Part shown: positions 1 to 11,153 of the stretch, one piece after another
How the letters are laid out: each line of letters starts with the position of its first letter
Position numbering within the stretch: position 1 is the stretch's first letter
NCBI GenBank assembly: GCA_029718625.1
Contig: CM056376.1
Coordinates: 94,221,945-94,285,944, forward strand
Source of the DNA: Synaphobranchus kaupii
Lineage: Eukaryota > Chordata > Actinopteri > Anguilliformes > Synaphobranchidae
Reading direction: 5' to 3'
Length of the DNA stretch: 64,000 bases
Made by a program: the position numbers and the translations under genes
Notes under the pieces: model-generated
The model's database searches: none
The model's input: only the letters and a program-made list of their open reading frames with translations
Told to the model about the DNA's origin: nothing

Positions 1-32
1 CCAGTAAAACATACTAAAAACTTGAAAAATAG

Positions 33-1800
33 TTAACTAGCAGAGGTTGTAAAAGCTGTTTTAAAAAGATGTGTTTTGAGGAGTTGCATAAAACTAGCAA
101 GGGTAGGGGCATTTCTCAAAGCTTCAGGCAGGGTATTCCACAGCTGTGGAGCACTGCAACAGAAGGCTCTGTCACCCATGGTCTTCAGTCTAACCCGGGG
201 CTGCTTGAGTGAGAATGTACTAGCAGAGCGGAGGGAGCGGGCAGGTATAGAGGGCTTGATCAGGTTGCAAAGGTAGCCAGGAGCTGTGCCATGTATTGCT
301 TTATAAGTGAGTGTAAGAATGTTATAGTTGGTGCATGAGGAAACAGGAAGCCAGTGTAATTTCAGTAGCACAGGAGTGATATGTTGGCGGGGTGTAATTT
401 CAGTAGCACAGGAGTGATATTTTGGCGGGGTGTAATTTCAGTAGCACAGGAGTGATATGTTGGCGGGGTGTAATTTCAGTAGCACAGGAGTGATATGTTG
501 GCGGGGTGTAATTTCAGTAGCACAGGAGTGATATGTTGGCGGGGTGTAATTTCAGTAGCACAGGAGTGATATGTTGGCGGGGTGTAATTTCAGTAGCACA
601 GGAGTGATATGTTGGCGGGGTGTAATTTCAGTAGCACAGGAGTGATATGTTGGCGGGGTGTAATTTCAGTAGCACAGGAGTGATATGTTGGCGGGGTGTA
701 ATTTCAGTAGCACAGGAGTGATATTTTGGCGGGGTGTAATTTCAGTAGCACAGGAGTGATATGTTGGCGGGGTGTAATTTCAGTAGCACAGGAGTGATAT
801 TTTGGCGGGTGTAATTTCAGTAGCACAGGAGTGATATGTTGGCGGGGTGTAATTTCAGTAGCACAGGAGTGATATGTTGGCAGGGTGTAATTTCAGTAGC
901 ACAGGAGTGATATGTTGGCGGGGTGTAATTTCAGTAGCACAGGAGTGATATGTTGGCGGGGTGTAATTTCAGTAGCACAGGAGTGATATGTTGGCGGGGT
1001 GATGTGTATGTAAGAACAGAAGCAGCACAGTTTTGCACGTACTGGAGCTTATTGAGGGACTTTGCGGGTAAACCAAAAAAGAGGGCATTGCAATAATCTA
1101 TCCTGAAAGTTGTGAAAGCATGGACTAGTTTTTCAGCATCCGGCTGTGAGAGGAGTGGCCGGAGCCTGGCAATATTGCGGAGGTGATAAAAAGAGATTTT
1201 ATTTATGTTCTTTATGTGGGTGTCAAATGACAGCTGATTATCAAATACAACTCCAAGGTTGCGTACATGAACAGAGGGAGGTACGTACTTGAATGTTATC
1301 AGTTGTGAGATTGAAATGGTTGGCATTACGAATCGATGAAGGGGTACCAATTAAAATGACTTCAGTCTTTGAGCAATTGAGTTTAAGAAAACTCTGCTGC
1401 ATCCATGACTTGATATCCTGTAAGCAATTAGTGAGGACTGTTGATGAGGCTTGCATGTCAGAGTTTGTGGCAATGTAAATTGGGGTATCGTCTACATAGC
1501 AGTGATAAGACAGCCCAAACTTTCTAATAACATGTGCCCTAGCGGCAGCATATAAATGCTAAACAAAAGAGGCCCTAGAACAGATCCCTGAGGAATACCC
1601 TGACAGACTGGTGCACTGTGAGATTTACTATGTCCCATCAGGACAAATTGGGAACGGTTTGTGAGATATGACTTGAACCAGCTTAACACAGTACCAGATA
1701 TTCCTAGCAGCTTCTCCATCCGGGCAAGTAAAATGTTATGCATAATAGCCAGTAGTTCACAATCTAGAGTATTGGAGACCTGTGTGTGCTTCAGCTGCAA
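33..1800 (-). mobile_element. Decayed L2/CR1-type LINE, reverse-transcriptase and C-terminal part
   Basis: Read on the minus strand, this stretch encodes broken pieces of a non-LTR retrotransposon ORF2. At about 1500-1800 the fragment reads SWFKSYLTNRSQFV and then PVCQGIPQGSVLGPLLFSIYM, which is the reverse-transcriptase block before the active site. The YVDD active-site tetrapeptide follows at about 1480-1500, after a frame break. Further on (931-1350) come LGVVFDNQLSFDTHI and FRIDYCNALFFGLP, and at 33-371 the C-terminal LKLHWLPV, YKAIHGTAPGYL and LWNTLPEALR motifs. These are standard for L2/Maui-like elements of fish. The reading frame is broken at least three times and is interrupted by a minisatellite, so the copy is dead. 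No 5' end, endonuclease domain or target duplication was recognised. The clade (L2 rather than another CR1-group family) is inferred from motif wording. Confidence 0.85.
352..998. repeat. 38-bp minisatellite, about 17 copies, inside the LINE
   Basis: A 38-bp unit (core TTTCAGTAGCACAGGAGTGA followed by TATGTTGGCGGGGTGTAA) is repeated head to tail with very few differences (for example tattt for tatgt, one GGGT for GGGGT, and CAGGG for CGGGG). The unit corresponds on the minus strand to the LINE codons for SPRQHITPVLLKLH, so it expanded from within the reverse-transcriptase gene. Because 38 is not a multiple of three, each added copy shifts the frame. Confidence 0.95.
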
Positions 1801-2559
1801 AGGTCCTTGTGTAGGTGATGGTGGAACAGCAGCGACTGCTGAGGCACAATATTGATCTCAAATTGAGAAGAAAGTCGGTGCTTCATCCTGGACAGTTCCC
1901 AGTGGTGCAATGACCCAGAGTACCATTCCAGATGAATTCTGCAATGAAGGTTGCGAAGCATCTTTGATCCCTGACCCTACTGGCCTGGCTTTATTGATGT
2001 GTATTTAATGCTTAAGAGTGCTGGGCCAGTACTGCAAGAAGAAAAGGCTTTTGGCAGTGGGAAGAGTGAAGCCGCCGTCACTGAAAGCCGGAGTTTATGT
2101 GTCTTGGATTCTCCTGGCAGGCACCAACCATGTACAGTATGTTTCAATAAAGTGCTTCAAACCTGTTCCTGGCACAAACTTGTTTCATTTTCTGTGAAAC
2201 GGTTGATTGAGATGGGAGAGTAAGTCACCGCGAACCACGAAAGGGATAGGGAGCCTATCCACTGACGGTGACCTTTGGGTATGAACCCCAAGGGGCCAAG
2301 ACTGGGATTTCGTTTTGAAGCCCATTTCCTGGTTGGCCTGGGAGCCGCCATTGTGCCGTTGCTCACTAGCGCCACTGTGGCTGGCTCCAGTATAGGTCTT
2401 TCCCCATGTAAGTGAACGGCAGCAATTTGGTCAAAATACTCAGTAAATAAATTTTTTACAAAAAAATTTTTTATTGCAATAGGTGCCTTTCCTTCATCTA
2501 ATGCCTGTGCATGTGCTGATTTTTTAAAATATTGTGTCGTTTGGACAGGGTATTGACAT
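1801..2559. other. No gene recognised (flank between LINE and THAP-exon region)
   Basis: No coding region, RNA gene or repeat family could be recognised here. Short open frames lack any family motif. The wording around 2280-2400 (GTTTTGAAGCCCATTTCCTG and the following gccgccattgtgcc) resembles a dispersed fish repeat that also carries the TGACGTCAC/TATA module seen near 6750, but I cannot define its borders. Confidence 0.4.
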
Positions 2560-2564
2560 TTGTT

Positions 2565-2690
2565 CAGGACCAATCAGGGGACAGATTGAGTCGGGTTACT
2601 GCCGGTCATTTCACTCACTTTGAGGGGCGGGAACCATAGACGGAACGGGCGGGACGTGGGGCGGGACGTGGGCGGTACCCATAGGCGGTA
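2565..2690 (+). promoter_or_regulatory. Promoter-like CCAAT plus GC-box cluster upstream of THAP exon
   Basis: A CCAAT box (gaccaatcagg at about 2567) is followed by several Sp1-type GC boxes (gaggggcggg, then three gggcggg/gggcgg motifs between about 2640 and 2690). They end roughly 135 bp before an ATG that opens a THAP-like exon. The arrangement is that of a TATA-less vertebrate promoter. Function is inferred from motif order only. Confidence 0.4.
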
Positions 2691-2825
2691 CCTCAAGTGG
2701 CTAGCAATGACCTTGACATTCTCACCCATTCTCGTCCTTTTAATGTGTGAATTTGGCTAGTATTAGACCATTAGACCCATCGCAATCACATCGCAATTCT
2801 CATTGTCACTAGTGTTGAATTCATT

Positions 2826-2890
2826 ATGGCATGTTCTGCATACAACTGTACTAATCGACCGTCTCAAAAGCATTCTCTCCAGTTTTTTCG
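2826..2890 (+). pseudogene. First coding exon of a THAP zinc-finger protein (gene fragment)
   Basis: The ATG at 2826 opens 21 codons whose product begins MACSAYNCTNRPSQ and ends SLQFFR, followed directly by a good splice donor (cg|gtaaga at 2891). The C-x4-C pair, the NR after the second cysteine and the SLQFFR ending match the start of the THAP domain. That domain is a C2CH DNA-binding finger shared by P-element-type transposases and by THAP proteins. I could not find the exons carrying the rest of the domain (the W, second cysteine and histidine, and the AVPTIF-like end) downstream. It may be the promoter and first exon of a captured or transposon-borne THAP gene whose body is lost. A partial second copy of the exon end and donor lies at 3211-3232 in a local duplication. 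Confidence 0.5.
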
Positions 2891-3680
2891 GTAAGACATT
2901 TTTTATTACTTTATTTTTTACCGAGTAAGTAACGTTAGCCTTATTAGATAACAGCCTGCAGAAGTAGCCTACGCTACCTACCGCGACATAGCATGACAAG
3001 CTAACGCTTTTGTATATTACGTAGACCAGTATGCTAGTGGAGTTAGCACCTTTATCTCCCAAAACCTTTTGGTTTGGCTACTTAGCGTTAGCTAACGATG
3101 TAAAACCTACATTGAACTTCGTCCTATGCTCTCCACTGGCTAAGTGCATTTTATGTGGAGTGAATTTCGACATTGCTAACGTTACCGTGCATTAGTCAAA
3201 CAAAAAGCAGTCTCCAGTTTTTTCGGTAATACAATTTTTATTACTTGATTTTTTACCAAGTAAGTAACGTTAGCCTTATTAAATAACAGCCTGCAGAAGT
3301 AGCCTACGCTACGTTACCTACCGCGACCTAGCATGACAAGCTAACGCTTTTGTATATTACGTAGACCAGTATGCTAGTGCAGTTAGCAACTTTATCTCCC
3401 AAAACCGTTTGGTTTGGCTACTTAACGTTAGCTAACGATGTAAAACCTGTCAAAAGTAACGTTAGTCAAATTTCAGTTGTGTAACGTTAACTTAGATTCC
3501 ATTAAACATCGACCTGGTGAGCCTTTGTGTCTATTTTTAGCTTTGTAATTTAACGTTAACGGTCTCGTCGTAGACATGTAGCTACATTGCACTTCGTCCT
3601 GGCTATGCTCTCCACTGGCTAAGTGCATTTATGTGGAGTGAATTTCGACATTGCTAACGTTAGCTACCGTGCATTAGTCA
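2876..3680. repeat. Tandem duplication of a ~320-bp segment (2876-3196 and 3211-3680)
   Basis: The segment that starts with the end of the THAP exon (tctccagttttttcgg) and runs to gctaacgatgtaaaacct at 3108 recurs at 3211-3448. The segment after it (attgaacttcgtcc to gcattagtca, 3111-3196) recurs at 3585-3680. The second copy carries about 135 extra bases between the two parts. The copies differ by scattered substitutions and a short insertion, so the duplication is old enough to have diverged. Confidence 0.85.
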
Positions 3681-3689
3681 TGGTGTATA

Positions 3690-6470
3690 TTTAATTAGAG
3701 GTATTCATTTTAGGTTGAGCATTATTTATAACTTTTAAAGCATGTGGGAAACGTGTTCATGGAGATGGAAACCCGACATAACGTTAGCTGTCATTTAGCT
3801 ATCATGTTTTTCGTGTCGCCACTTGGCACCACCATGGACTGTATAAAAATAGGGTAACGTTAGGCTAACGTGGAAGTCCTCGCTTACAAAGACACATGGA
3901 TTACAATACCATTTACAGCCAGCATTTATGTACAAATTTGATCTTTTATGTGGACCTTGTCATTTTTAATGTGCGTCTCGTCAGGGTTTGTCTTGTACTA
4001 AATGTGTGTCTTGTCTTGTGTTCCCACTCTCAGCCTGCACCTTGACGTGGTGAGTGGGCTTTAAACTGAGACAGGCTACTGAACTTTGTTGTCTCCTATG
4101 TCAAACCCCTAACTTCTTGTTACCCTTGAGTTTTTTGTCCCCTATTATGAAATGAAAACTGATCTTGCTCTATCCTTTCTCTATTTCACAGATGTAAATT
4201 TATTACCAGCTGTTCAAGTTACCAACATAATCAATACTAACACAGATCACTAATTCTGTGATGAAATGATATCTTGAGCTGCTAATTTGTAGAATCAGAT
4301 GTGCCAAATTTGGGGTTGAAACAGCACAAGGAATAGGGTTGGGGACTGCAGTCCTAGTCTGTGGGTGACCCTCTTATCAAATGTGCAGCATCCATATTAC
4401 AAAGGAAAACGCCGCCATCCTGTGCGGGATGTATGGACCACGGACTCACCCTGTCAGCCACGAGGGACATCTGACCATCTTTTAAGGATACATAAAAAAT
4501 TGTACTGATTTCAAGTTGCTTTGTGAAAAAAGAATGATCTTAATCACTCCTTTAACACATTTAAAGTCGCAGCACAAGCTGCTCCTCCTTAGTCTTTCAG
4601 TGAGATTACAGGATGTCTGTTACTTATTTACATCAGTGGCTATACCTACACTGTGCACGCTGGGGAAGGCCATCTTGAGCGGTAATGTATTGGTGCATTA
4701 TGTACTCATTATTTAACTGAATGCAAGAGGGTATTAAATATTTTAAAGACAAAAGCAGACAAAAACCTCAAATTACATTTTTCCCCATTTATATAAAGGG
4801 TCTGATTCTCATTACAGAGCAAGTACTTACAAAAATTAATTGCTGTACAACATGTATAATGTAGAGGGTAGTTAGGCTACCAGATGCCCTTATTTATGCT
4901 TCATTTTGAATGACATTTGATTAGTTTATATATTGTGTAATATTTGCTATTTCACCTACTGCATGATTCTGTTATGCAAATAATGAACACATCAAAACAA
5001 GTTGGATAATTTAAAAATGTTTTAATTGACAGCTACACTGGCTTAGGGAGCAGGAAGCAAGAAAGGCCATGGGGTGCCATGGCTGGAGAGGACAAGATGG
5101 GTGGGGGAGAGAAGATGCGGGACAGGGATGAGGAAGAGCAGGGGGAGTTGGGTGAACAATGGCATAGCTAAAGATGTCATTAATTAAAATAAATCATAAT
5201 ACAAAATATAACATCATAACATAAAATTTGAAAAGCTGACCCATTTCATTAAAAAAAACCTATTCCATTAAAAGCTAAATCCAGGATTGGAGAAACTGCT
5301 CCCCTAGATTCAGTCTTTAAGGGAATGGACGATACTATTTAAAAAAAATAAAAAGTAGCTGTCACCAACTATCCAGACAGTTTTAGCTGTGTAAGAGGAA
5401 TAAAATTAAATGCATCTCATTGCAATATACAATGATACATTCTGGATGCAAGCTATTAAAAACATCATCCACAATCTAGACATGATACTTTAATATTGTC
5501 AATATGCTGTTTGGTCCTATTGCATAAGGAGAGCTACACTTGAAAAATTAGCAATGAAAGAGAAATACACTCAAAGTATATTATGTAAATGACTAGTTTA
5601 AGGCACAGTGATTAAAAAAGAAAAATGGTTCACAATGAAAGGTGGGTACAGAAACTCAGTTGAGGCTTCGGCTTTCCATCGTTGTGTCTGCAAAAGAAAT
5701 TAAAAATTCAAGGTTACAACCAGTCTGTGTAATGAGACTTCATGTACTAGGGTGGGAAACTTGCTTTTACAAAGTGCATTGTGCAATTTTCACGCATGTA
5801 AATAGATTCTTATTAAAATGCTTCGTAGATGACCACAGCTTACGTTATTTTATCTTCTTGTTTCATTGTGATTTGCGTTAGCTAGGGTGATCATATATTG
5901 TATATTTTATCCACACACAAAAAAAATTAGGACAGGTTCGGGCGGGCATTATTAACATAATAGGCTACTCTGCTGGGTTATTGGAATGAGCAAAACCTAA
6001 CCAGACATTTTTAGGAATTTAGAAATCCCGCAAGGACCTATTTTTATACAGTCTATGGCCTGGACGGATTTTTTGGGTCGCAAGCTTGCTGACAGCTTGC
6101 TACCTATTTAGAGCAGCTCTTCGGGACATTTATAATAAAAGTAGTCTTGTACGTAAATGTGATTGATTGACCGTCAATATCGTTAATGGCAATCATAACG
6201 TTACCCTATATTCGCCTTAGCCTGCCTAGGCCAAACGTAACCAATCTCACTGTCAAGCTGGTATGCTAGCTAATGGAATTAGCCTACCTCCGATCTGAGT
6301 TGGGTGGAATATTAATGTACTTTAAATTGTACTGTAAATTGAAGATAACTGAATAAAACGTTATAACATAACACAATGATGTGGCGAATTTCACACAGTC
6401 AATGCAAATAAATAACACCGTGAAATTAAATTATATAAATTAAATTATAATAATATAATATAATAAATTA
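3690..6470. other. Non-coding, AT-rich; no gene recognised
   Basis: No coding region with recognisable motifs on either strand. It contains a short motif (CCATGGACTGTATAAAAATA at 3832) that returns inverted at 6037. It also contains stretches rich in A/T and a purine-rich run at about 5040-5150. It may be the decayed interior of the same element that carries the THAP exon, but no terminal repeats were found. Confidence 0.4.
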
Positions 6471-6736
6471 GCTTAACTTACCGTGAATTTGCTTGCAATC
6501 ATAGACTGTGCTTGCAATATAAAACTCCCGCTTCTAATTTCTCCCGCTTTCCAGAATCTCCGCCCCGAACTGTCAATCATACTGTGCCTGGACAGAGACC
6601 CTCCCATGAAGACCATATCCGGTTCACCCTGCTCCAAGCAAAGGTCAAGTCGGCTCCACTGAGCAGGCGCAGTTCGTCCAAACAGCCGGCGAAAAAGACT
6701 TCCGTGTTTCAATTTGGTTTTTCCGAGGCCATGGAA

Positions 6737-6789
6737 AGGCAATGGGTGACGTCACAGTGGCTTTGTCCATATTTTTATACAGTCTATGG
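6737..6789 (-). promoter_or_regulatory. CRE plus TATA module of a dispersed repeat
   Basis: On the minus strand a TATA-like string (tgtataaaaatatgg, 6768-6784 region) is followed about 20 bases later by a palindromic CRE, TGACGTCA (6747-6754). A closely related TATA string occurs at 6037-6058 in the same orientation and at 3832-3853 in the opposite one. This marks the string as part of a repeat family rather than a unique gene promoter. Confidence 0.35.
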
Positions 6790-7402
6790 TATGAACCAAT
6801 TACAGAGGTTTGCTATGGAGAGCTAAAGTATTTTTTGATTGGTCAAAAAACTACAAGTCAGTGATTGATAGCAGGTGATAGTTCCACTGATTACAGGGGT
6901 TGCAAAACATCATCTTCACGTCAAATCCTGTTGAACAGGTTTCTTCTCAATGTACCCCATTCTCCTCCTCCTTGTCCTGTCTTCCCTGTGACACTGCATC
7001 CTTCTTGCATGCATGTAAGAGCATATTCCCATGAGCCGATGTTAACTTTTCACAACAGCAACTAAAGTAGGAGAAAGGTGTGCATGCAAGAGACGTAATG
7101 GGTGTAATTACTCATTACTAGGGGTGTCACGATACCGATTCGAAATCGAAAATCGATCGAAATGAGCGTTCGATTTCGAACTTCGAAATCACAAGCTGGT
7201 TCGCGATTCTCCAAGTTTTTTTTTTCTCTCCACCCCGCCCCCCGCGCGCTCTTCTTAGCCTTTCATGTGATGGGTAAAATGTAAAAAAAGCCTACTTGGC
7301 CATCTCTAATGTAAGCGTTTCCGACAAAACGAAACTCGACGCCTTCCACTGCATTTTTTCGTCCACGCAGGCGTGAGTCCGAAGAAAAAAAACAACGATA
7401 TT

Positions 7403-7751
7403 CAGTGTTTCCCCTAGTTTTTTTTCAGGCCGGGCGGTGAAAGTGCGCCATTTTGCGTAGAGGCGGAAACTATAATTACACCCTCATAATATCAGCGCTG
7501 CCATTGAAAATTTTAATTAGGCCTAAAGGGAAACCGAAGCTGTTTTGGGTTTTTCAAGATGCTATTTTGATCATTCCCGCATTCTGCGGTAAGGGAAATA
7601 TTGCAGCTACATTAAAAAAAAGATTATATAAAAAAAAAAATGTGAATAATATAAATAAATTTTTTTTTTCATTAAAATTATTTATTTTCCCTCTTGTCCA
7701 AGCCGGGCGGCAGGTGAGCGCCCGGCCAAGATAATGGTAGGGGAAACATTG
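7403..7751. mobile_element. Small non-autonomous hAT-like element nested in the first
   Basis: The 349-bp insert begins CAGTGTTTCCCCTAG and ends TAGGGGAAACATTG, inverse copies of each other with one mismatch in the first dozen bases. A second inner pair (ccgggcgg and ccgcccgg-type strings next to the ends) extends the inverted repeat. The flanks share gatatt but not a clean 8-bp duplication, so the exact target site is uncertain. CAGTG-TTTCCCC ends are common among hAT-type miniature elements. It contains AT-rich filler and no coding capacity. Confidence 0.7.
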
Positions 7752-7822
7752 ATATTTCAAAGAAGACACAGCTGCTAGTTAACGTTAGCTTACTGGTAGC
7801 CTGCATTACTTTTCGACACACC

Positions 7823-8122
7823 ATGGCCACTGCCGGAGTCGGAGATGGAGAAACAGAACTGGAAAATCCTCCTGCTTCCCTCAAGTCACCGGTGTGGCAA
7901 CAGTTTGCCTTCCCCGTGAGTTATATAAACAACGAACACGTCATTGACAAAATAAAGACAGTTTGTCGGCTATGCTACACGCGAGTACCATACGCCACCT
8001 CAGGCAACACGTCAAATATGGCAGGACACATTCGCAGGCATCACAAAGAAATAGATTTGACTGGGAAAAAAACATTGACACAGGCAACTCAAATGACAAC
8101 CCAAATGACAGTCAGGGCATGA
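7823..8122 (+). CDS. BED zinc-finger N-terminal remnant of a hAT transposase
   Basis: The 99-residue frame starts at an ATG (7823) and has an acidic leader. It then has the BED signature: SPVWQQFAF (W25), a CRLC knuckle (C48, C51) and AGHIRRHHKE (H69, H73/H74), with the spacing of the ZBED/hAT DNA-binding finger. In intact transposases this finger recognises subterminal motifs and is followed by several hundred residues of RNase H-like catalytic core. Here the frame ends after a threonine- and glutamine-rich tail at 8122, and no core follows. The product, if made, would be a DNA-binding fragment only. It lies wholly inside the 7119-8610 transposon. I regard it as a transposon remnant rather than a host gene. 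Confidence 0.75.
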   Translation: MATAGVGDGETELENPPASLKSPVWQQFAFPVSYINNEHVIDKIKTVCRLCYTRVPYATSGNTSNMAGHIRRHHKEIDLTGKKTLTQATQMTTQMTVRA

Positions 8123-8618
8123 AAAAAAACGTGTAAATAGTTAATAGCGTGGTACATGTTCAACTGTTTATTATTTCAGATATTAGTTTGTTAAAGCTCT
8201 CAACTGTTCAAAGAATGTGAACACGCTCATCTTTTTAAAGAAGAATTTGAAAATGTAAATGACCGTTGTCAGGGCATAAAACCAATGTGTAAATTGTTAA
8301 TAGCGTGGTAAATGTTCAACTGTTTATTCTAGAGTCTAGTTTTGATAAAGCTCTTAACTGTTTAGGTGTGTTTAAATATTCTCATATTTTTGTTATTATT
8401 TATAATTGTTATTATTCAAGTAAAAGTTACTTATTGAGAAACAAGTATTTTTCTTTACAAATCAAGACTCGATAGTCTAACAATGGCATAGCCATTAGTT
8501 AGACTATAGTGCTGGAAAAGAAATTGTGCTGAAAAAAAATCGAATCGAATCGTGACCTTAAAATCGAAAGTCAAATCGAATCGCGGATTTGGAGAATCGT
8601 GACACCCCTACTCATTAC

Positions 8619-11153
8619 ACAAATGTACTGACAAGGTCAGAGTCCTCGCCTTTCAGCTGTAAGACAGATAGTTGTTTTTTTTAAAGAACAGAAAAGTTCA
8701 GAAAAGAAAGGCTTTTAACTTCGATCATACTGCTTTTTTGAGAAGGGACATTGAATACCACAGGAGTAAATGCTCCGTATTCACCAACTGGTGAGAATAT
8801 TTATTGGATTTTCATAATGTACTCACTTTGCTGATATTAGCCGACGTGGTGATTTGAATGAGGAAACGTATGACAGAGGAGCGATGCTACAGACCCTAAG
8901 GCTTGAAATTATATTTTTACAATTCTCTTACTGCCTGAGTGGAACCAAGTTCATCATTGTTTCAGTCTGATCCCAAGGAGTTCGGAGCACTTCCAACTTC
9001 TTCCATCCCTTCTCTACTTGAGTGAATAGTTATTGTTATACTCTTTATCATTCTCTCTCCTCTTTTCCCCCTGGCTGGCACACTAAAAGTTCAGCTCTAG
9101 ACTTACAATTAGCTTATGTTTTGAGGCTCAGCGTTAGCAGCACACGGGTCGAGTTTGACGTCAGTAGGTCGGAGCACCTGCAGGCCTCAACAGATGAAAC
9201 GGATCTGGGTCTGTCATTTGACAACCGTAACGTATTCCAGGAGGACGCCGGATGATGACGTCATGGAATTCTGATAGGGATCATAGTGGTTGTGTGCGAG
9301 GAAGTGATGAGATATTTTTGTCCTCTCCTCGGGAGAAACATCAACCACCTTATTACACCGGAACAGAGCCCAGGCTCCAAAAATAGCCCCGGGTACACAT
9401 GGGAACCTGTCAATGGAAAACCTGTTTGTTTTCTTGCATTTCTGATATGGGAACTTCTGCGCCCAACAGTGAGGTGTGCCAACAGCTTCTTTTCAAGCCA
9501 TGCTAGTCTGGATTTAGCCTGTTTCCCAATACATGCCCTGCAAACACATTTGTGAACTTTAGGATTCATCAAGGCTTTAAACCTAAGCTGAATGTATGAC
9601 AAAAATTAATTATATGTAAAATATAAATAGGTTAGGTATGTGGTGTTGTAACCCCCACAACCAAATTTAATCATAAATGAATGTGGCCAATGTGCAGGAT
9701 GAGTATGGCACCCAGTCGACCACAGGGGGTCACAGGTGCACGATAAGCCATGGATGTCCACTGAGTAACATCCCTCCCTCTCTGGGCAATGCTACAGTCA
9801 ATTATGCATTGCGCTGCAGGGCTGTCAGACACAGGCAAAACGGGCACAGTCCAGATATGATACCAGATCATGGAGTTCATACACACACAAGAATGGTGCT
9901 TTTGGCCGTCGTAGTAGTACAGCGGTAAAAGCGCATTGCTGAAGTACCCATTAACCTTTTCTTAAGTTATTTTAAATTTTCAAATTTAAAATAAAACAGG
10001 AAAATGAAACACCACCATCATCTTATCAATATTATTTATTTGTCAACAAAAATCCAAAAACAAAAAGCCTTCCCAAATCTTAAGATACACATATAAATAT
10101 TATAAATAACATTACATGAATACATTTAAATAAATAAATACTTTGGATTGATACATTGTTCGCTGGTGGTGTCCAGCACCTCTTTGACACAGAGTTTAAA
10201 TCTAACAAAGATGATTTGGAGCATGGCATTACATTTGAGAATACCGTGCCACTTTCTAGAATCCGTACCCCTAGAATCCATTGTAGGCAATTCATTAAAC
10301 ATATTCAAGAAAACATTACTAAAGGCAATGTATTATTCCTGTGCATTACATCATTGATGGGCTATGCTGTAACAGTAAGGTATATTAAAAATACCTACAA
10401 ATTGTAATAATTTATCAGATCATATCTGCAATATTTTAGTAGTTCCAACATTCGTCAACCATAATTTCATCTGCCATTACCTGTTGCTGTGAAAATGTAC
10501 TGAATATTGCAATTAATTTCCTTTACATTGCTGTGACAAAGTTGTTTTAAAATTAAAAAAATATTGAAGCAGTTAGTTTGCAGCAGCCCATGGTATAAAG
10601 GTTAACTCCGGGAGTAAAGGGTGAAAGGACAAAAGGATTTTTTTTCGCACTAATATTACCTTGTAGGGAGAGGTCAGTTTGACACTTTCTTGTTGTGTCT
10701 CCATGTGCAAAGCCATACTTCATTACAACCTTTACATATTGATGCAACTCTGGATTTGTATGGGATTTTAATCCCTGGTCGAGAAAAATCTATCACTATT
10801 GGAAAAAAATAACTATCCCAGGTTGCTCTCTTTATGAAAATTGCATTATACAGGCTTGACTAAACAGCATTCTTATACAGCCTTCCCTGATGTTGCTCTT
10901 CTAGTTTCAGCTACCCTACAGCGTGCCTTCATTTCACCCTCTGAAGCAGGTTTGAAAGTAGCTAAAATCAATAAAGCTACTTTAGCTTTAACAACATATG
11001 GATACAAGAGGTAAAAGGTCTGGTACTGTTGCCTAAGGGATTCTCCTGGTAACATCTTTAAATAAAAGTTTTTAAAAAAAAACACCAGTGTGGGTTTTTC
11101 AGACCAGCTGTAGTAGAGCCCACCTTACACACCCCTCCACCCCGGCTCTCCTC
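8619..11153. other. Intergenic, fgf23 downstream flank; no gene recognised
   Basis: Nothing with protein-family motifs was found on either strand. A short tRNA-like string (gtagtacagcggtaaaagcgc at about 9909-9930) recalls the A box of a tRNA-derived SINE, but no B box follows. The segment next to 11,154 should contain the 3' untranslated region of fgf23, but I could not fix the polyadenylation site. Confidence 0.4.

Larger units (their letters stand above)
7119..8610 (+). mobile_element. hAT-superfamily DNA transposon, internally deleted, with 8-bp TSD
   Basis: The element begins TAGGGGTGTCACGATACCG and ends with the inverse, CGTGACACCCCTA, giving terminal inverted repeats of about 15 bases. 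It is flanked by a perfect 8-bp target duplication CTCATTAC (7111-7118 and 8611-8618), the hallmark of hAT transposition. Both subterminal regions are crowded with TTCGAAATCGAA/AATCGAATCG motifs, likely transposase binding sites. Inside lies one coding exon for a BED zinc finger (7823-8122), but no hAT catalytic core or dimerisation domain. At 1,492 bp the copy is therefore non-autonomous. A second transposon sits within it at 7403-7751. Confidence 0.9.

Noticed and set aside
9905..9950. tRNA gene or SINE head
   Set aside because: Only an A-box-like string is present; no B box, cloverleaf or SINE body follows.
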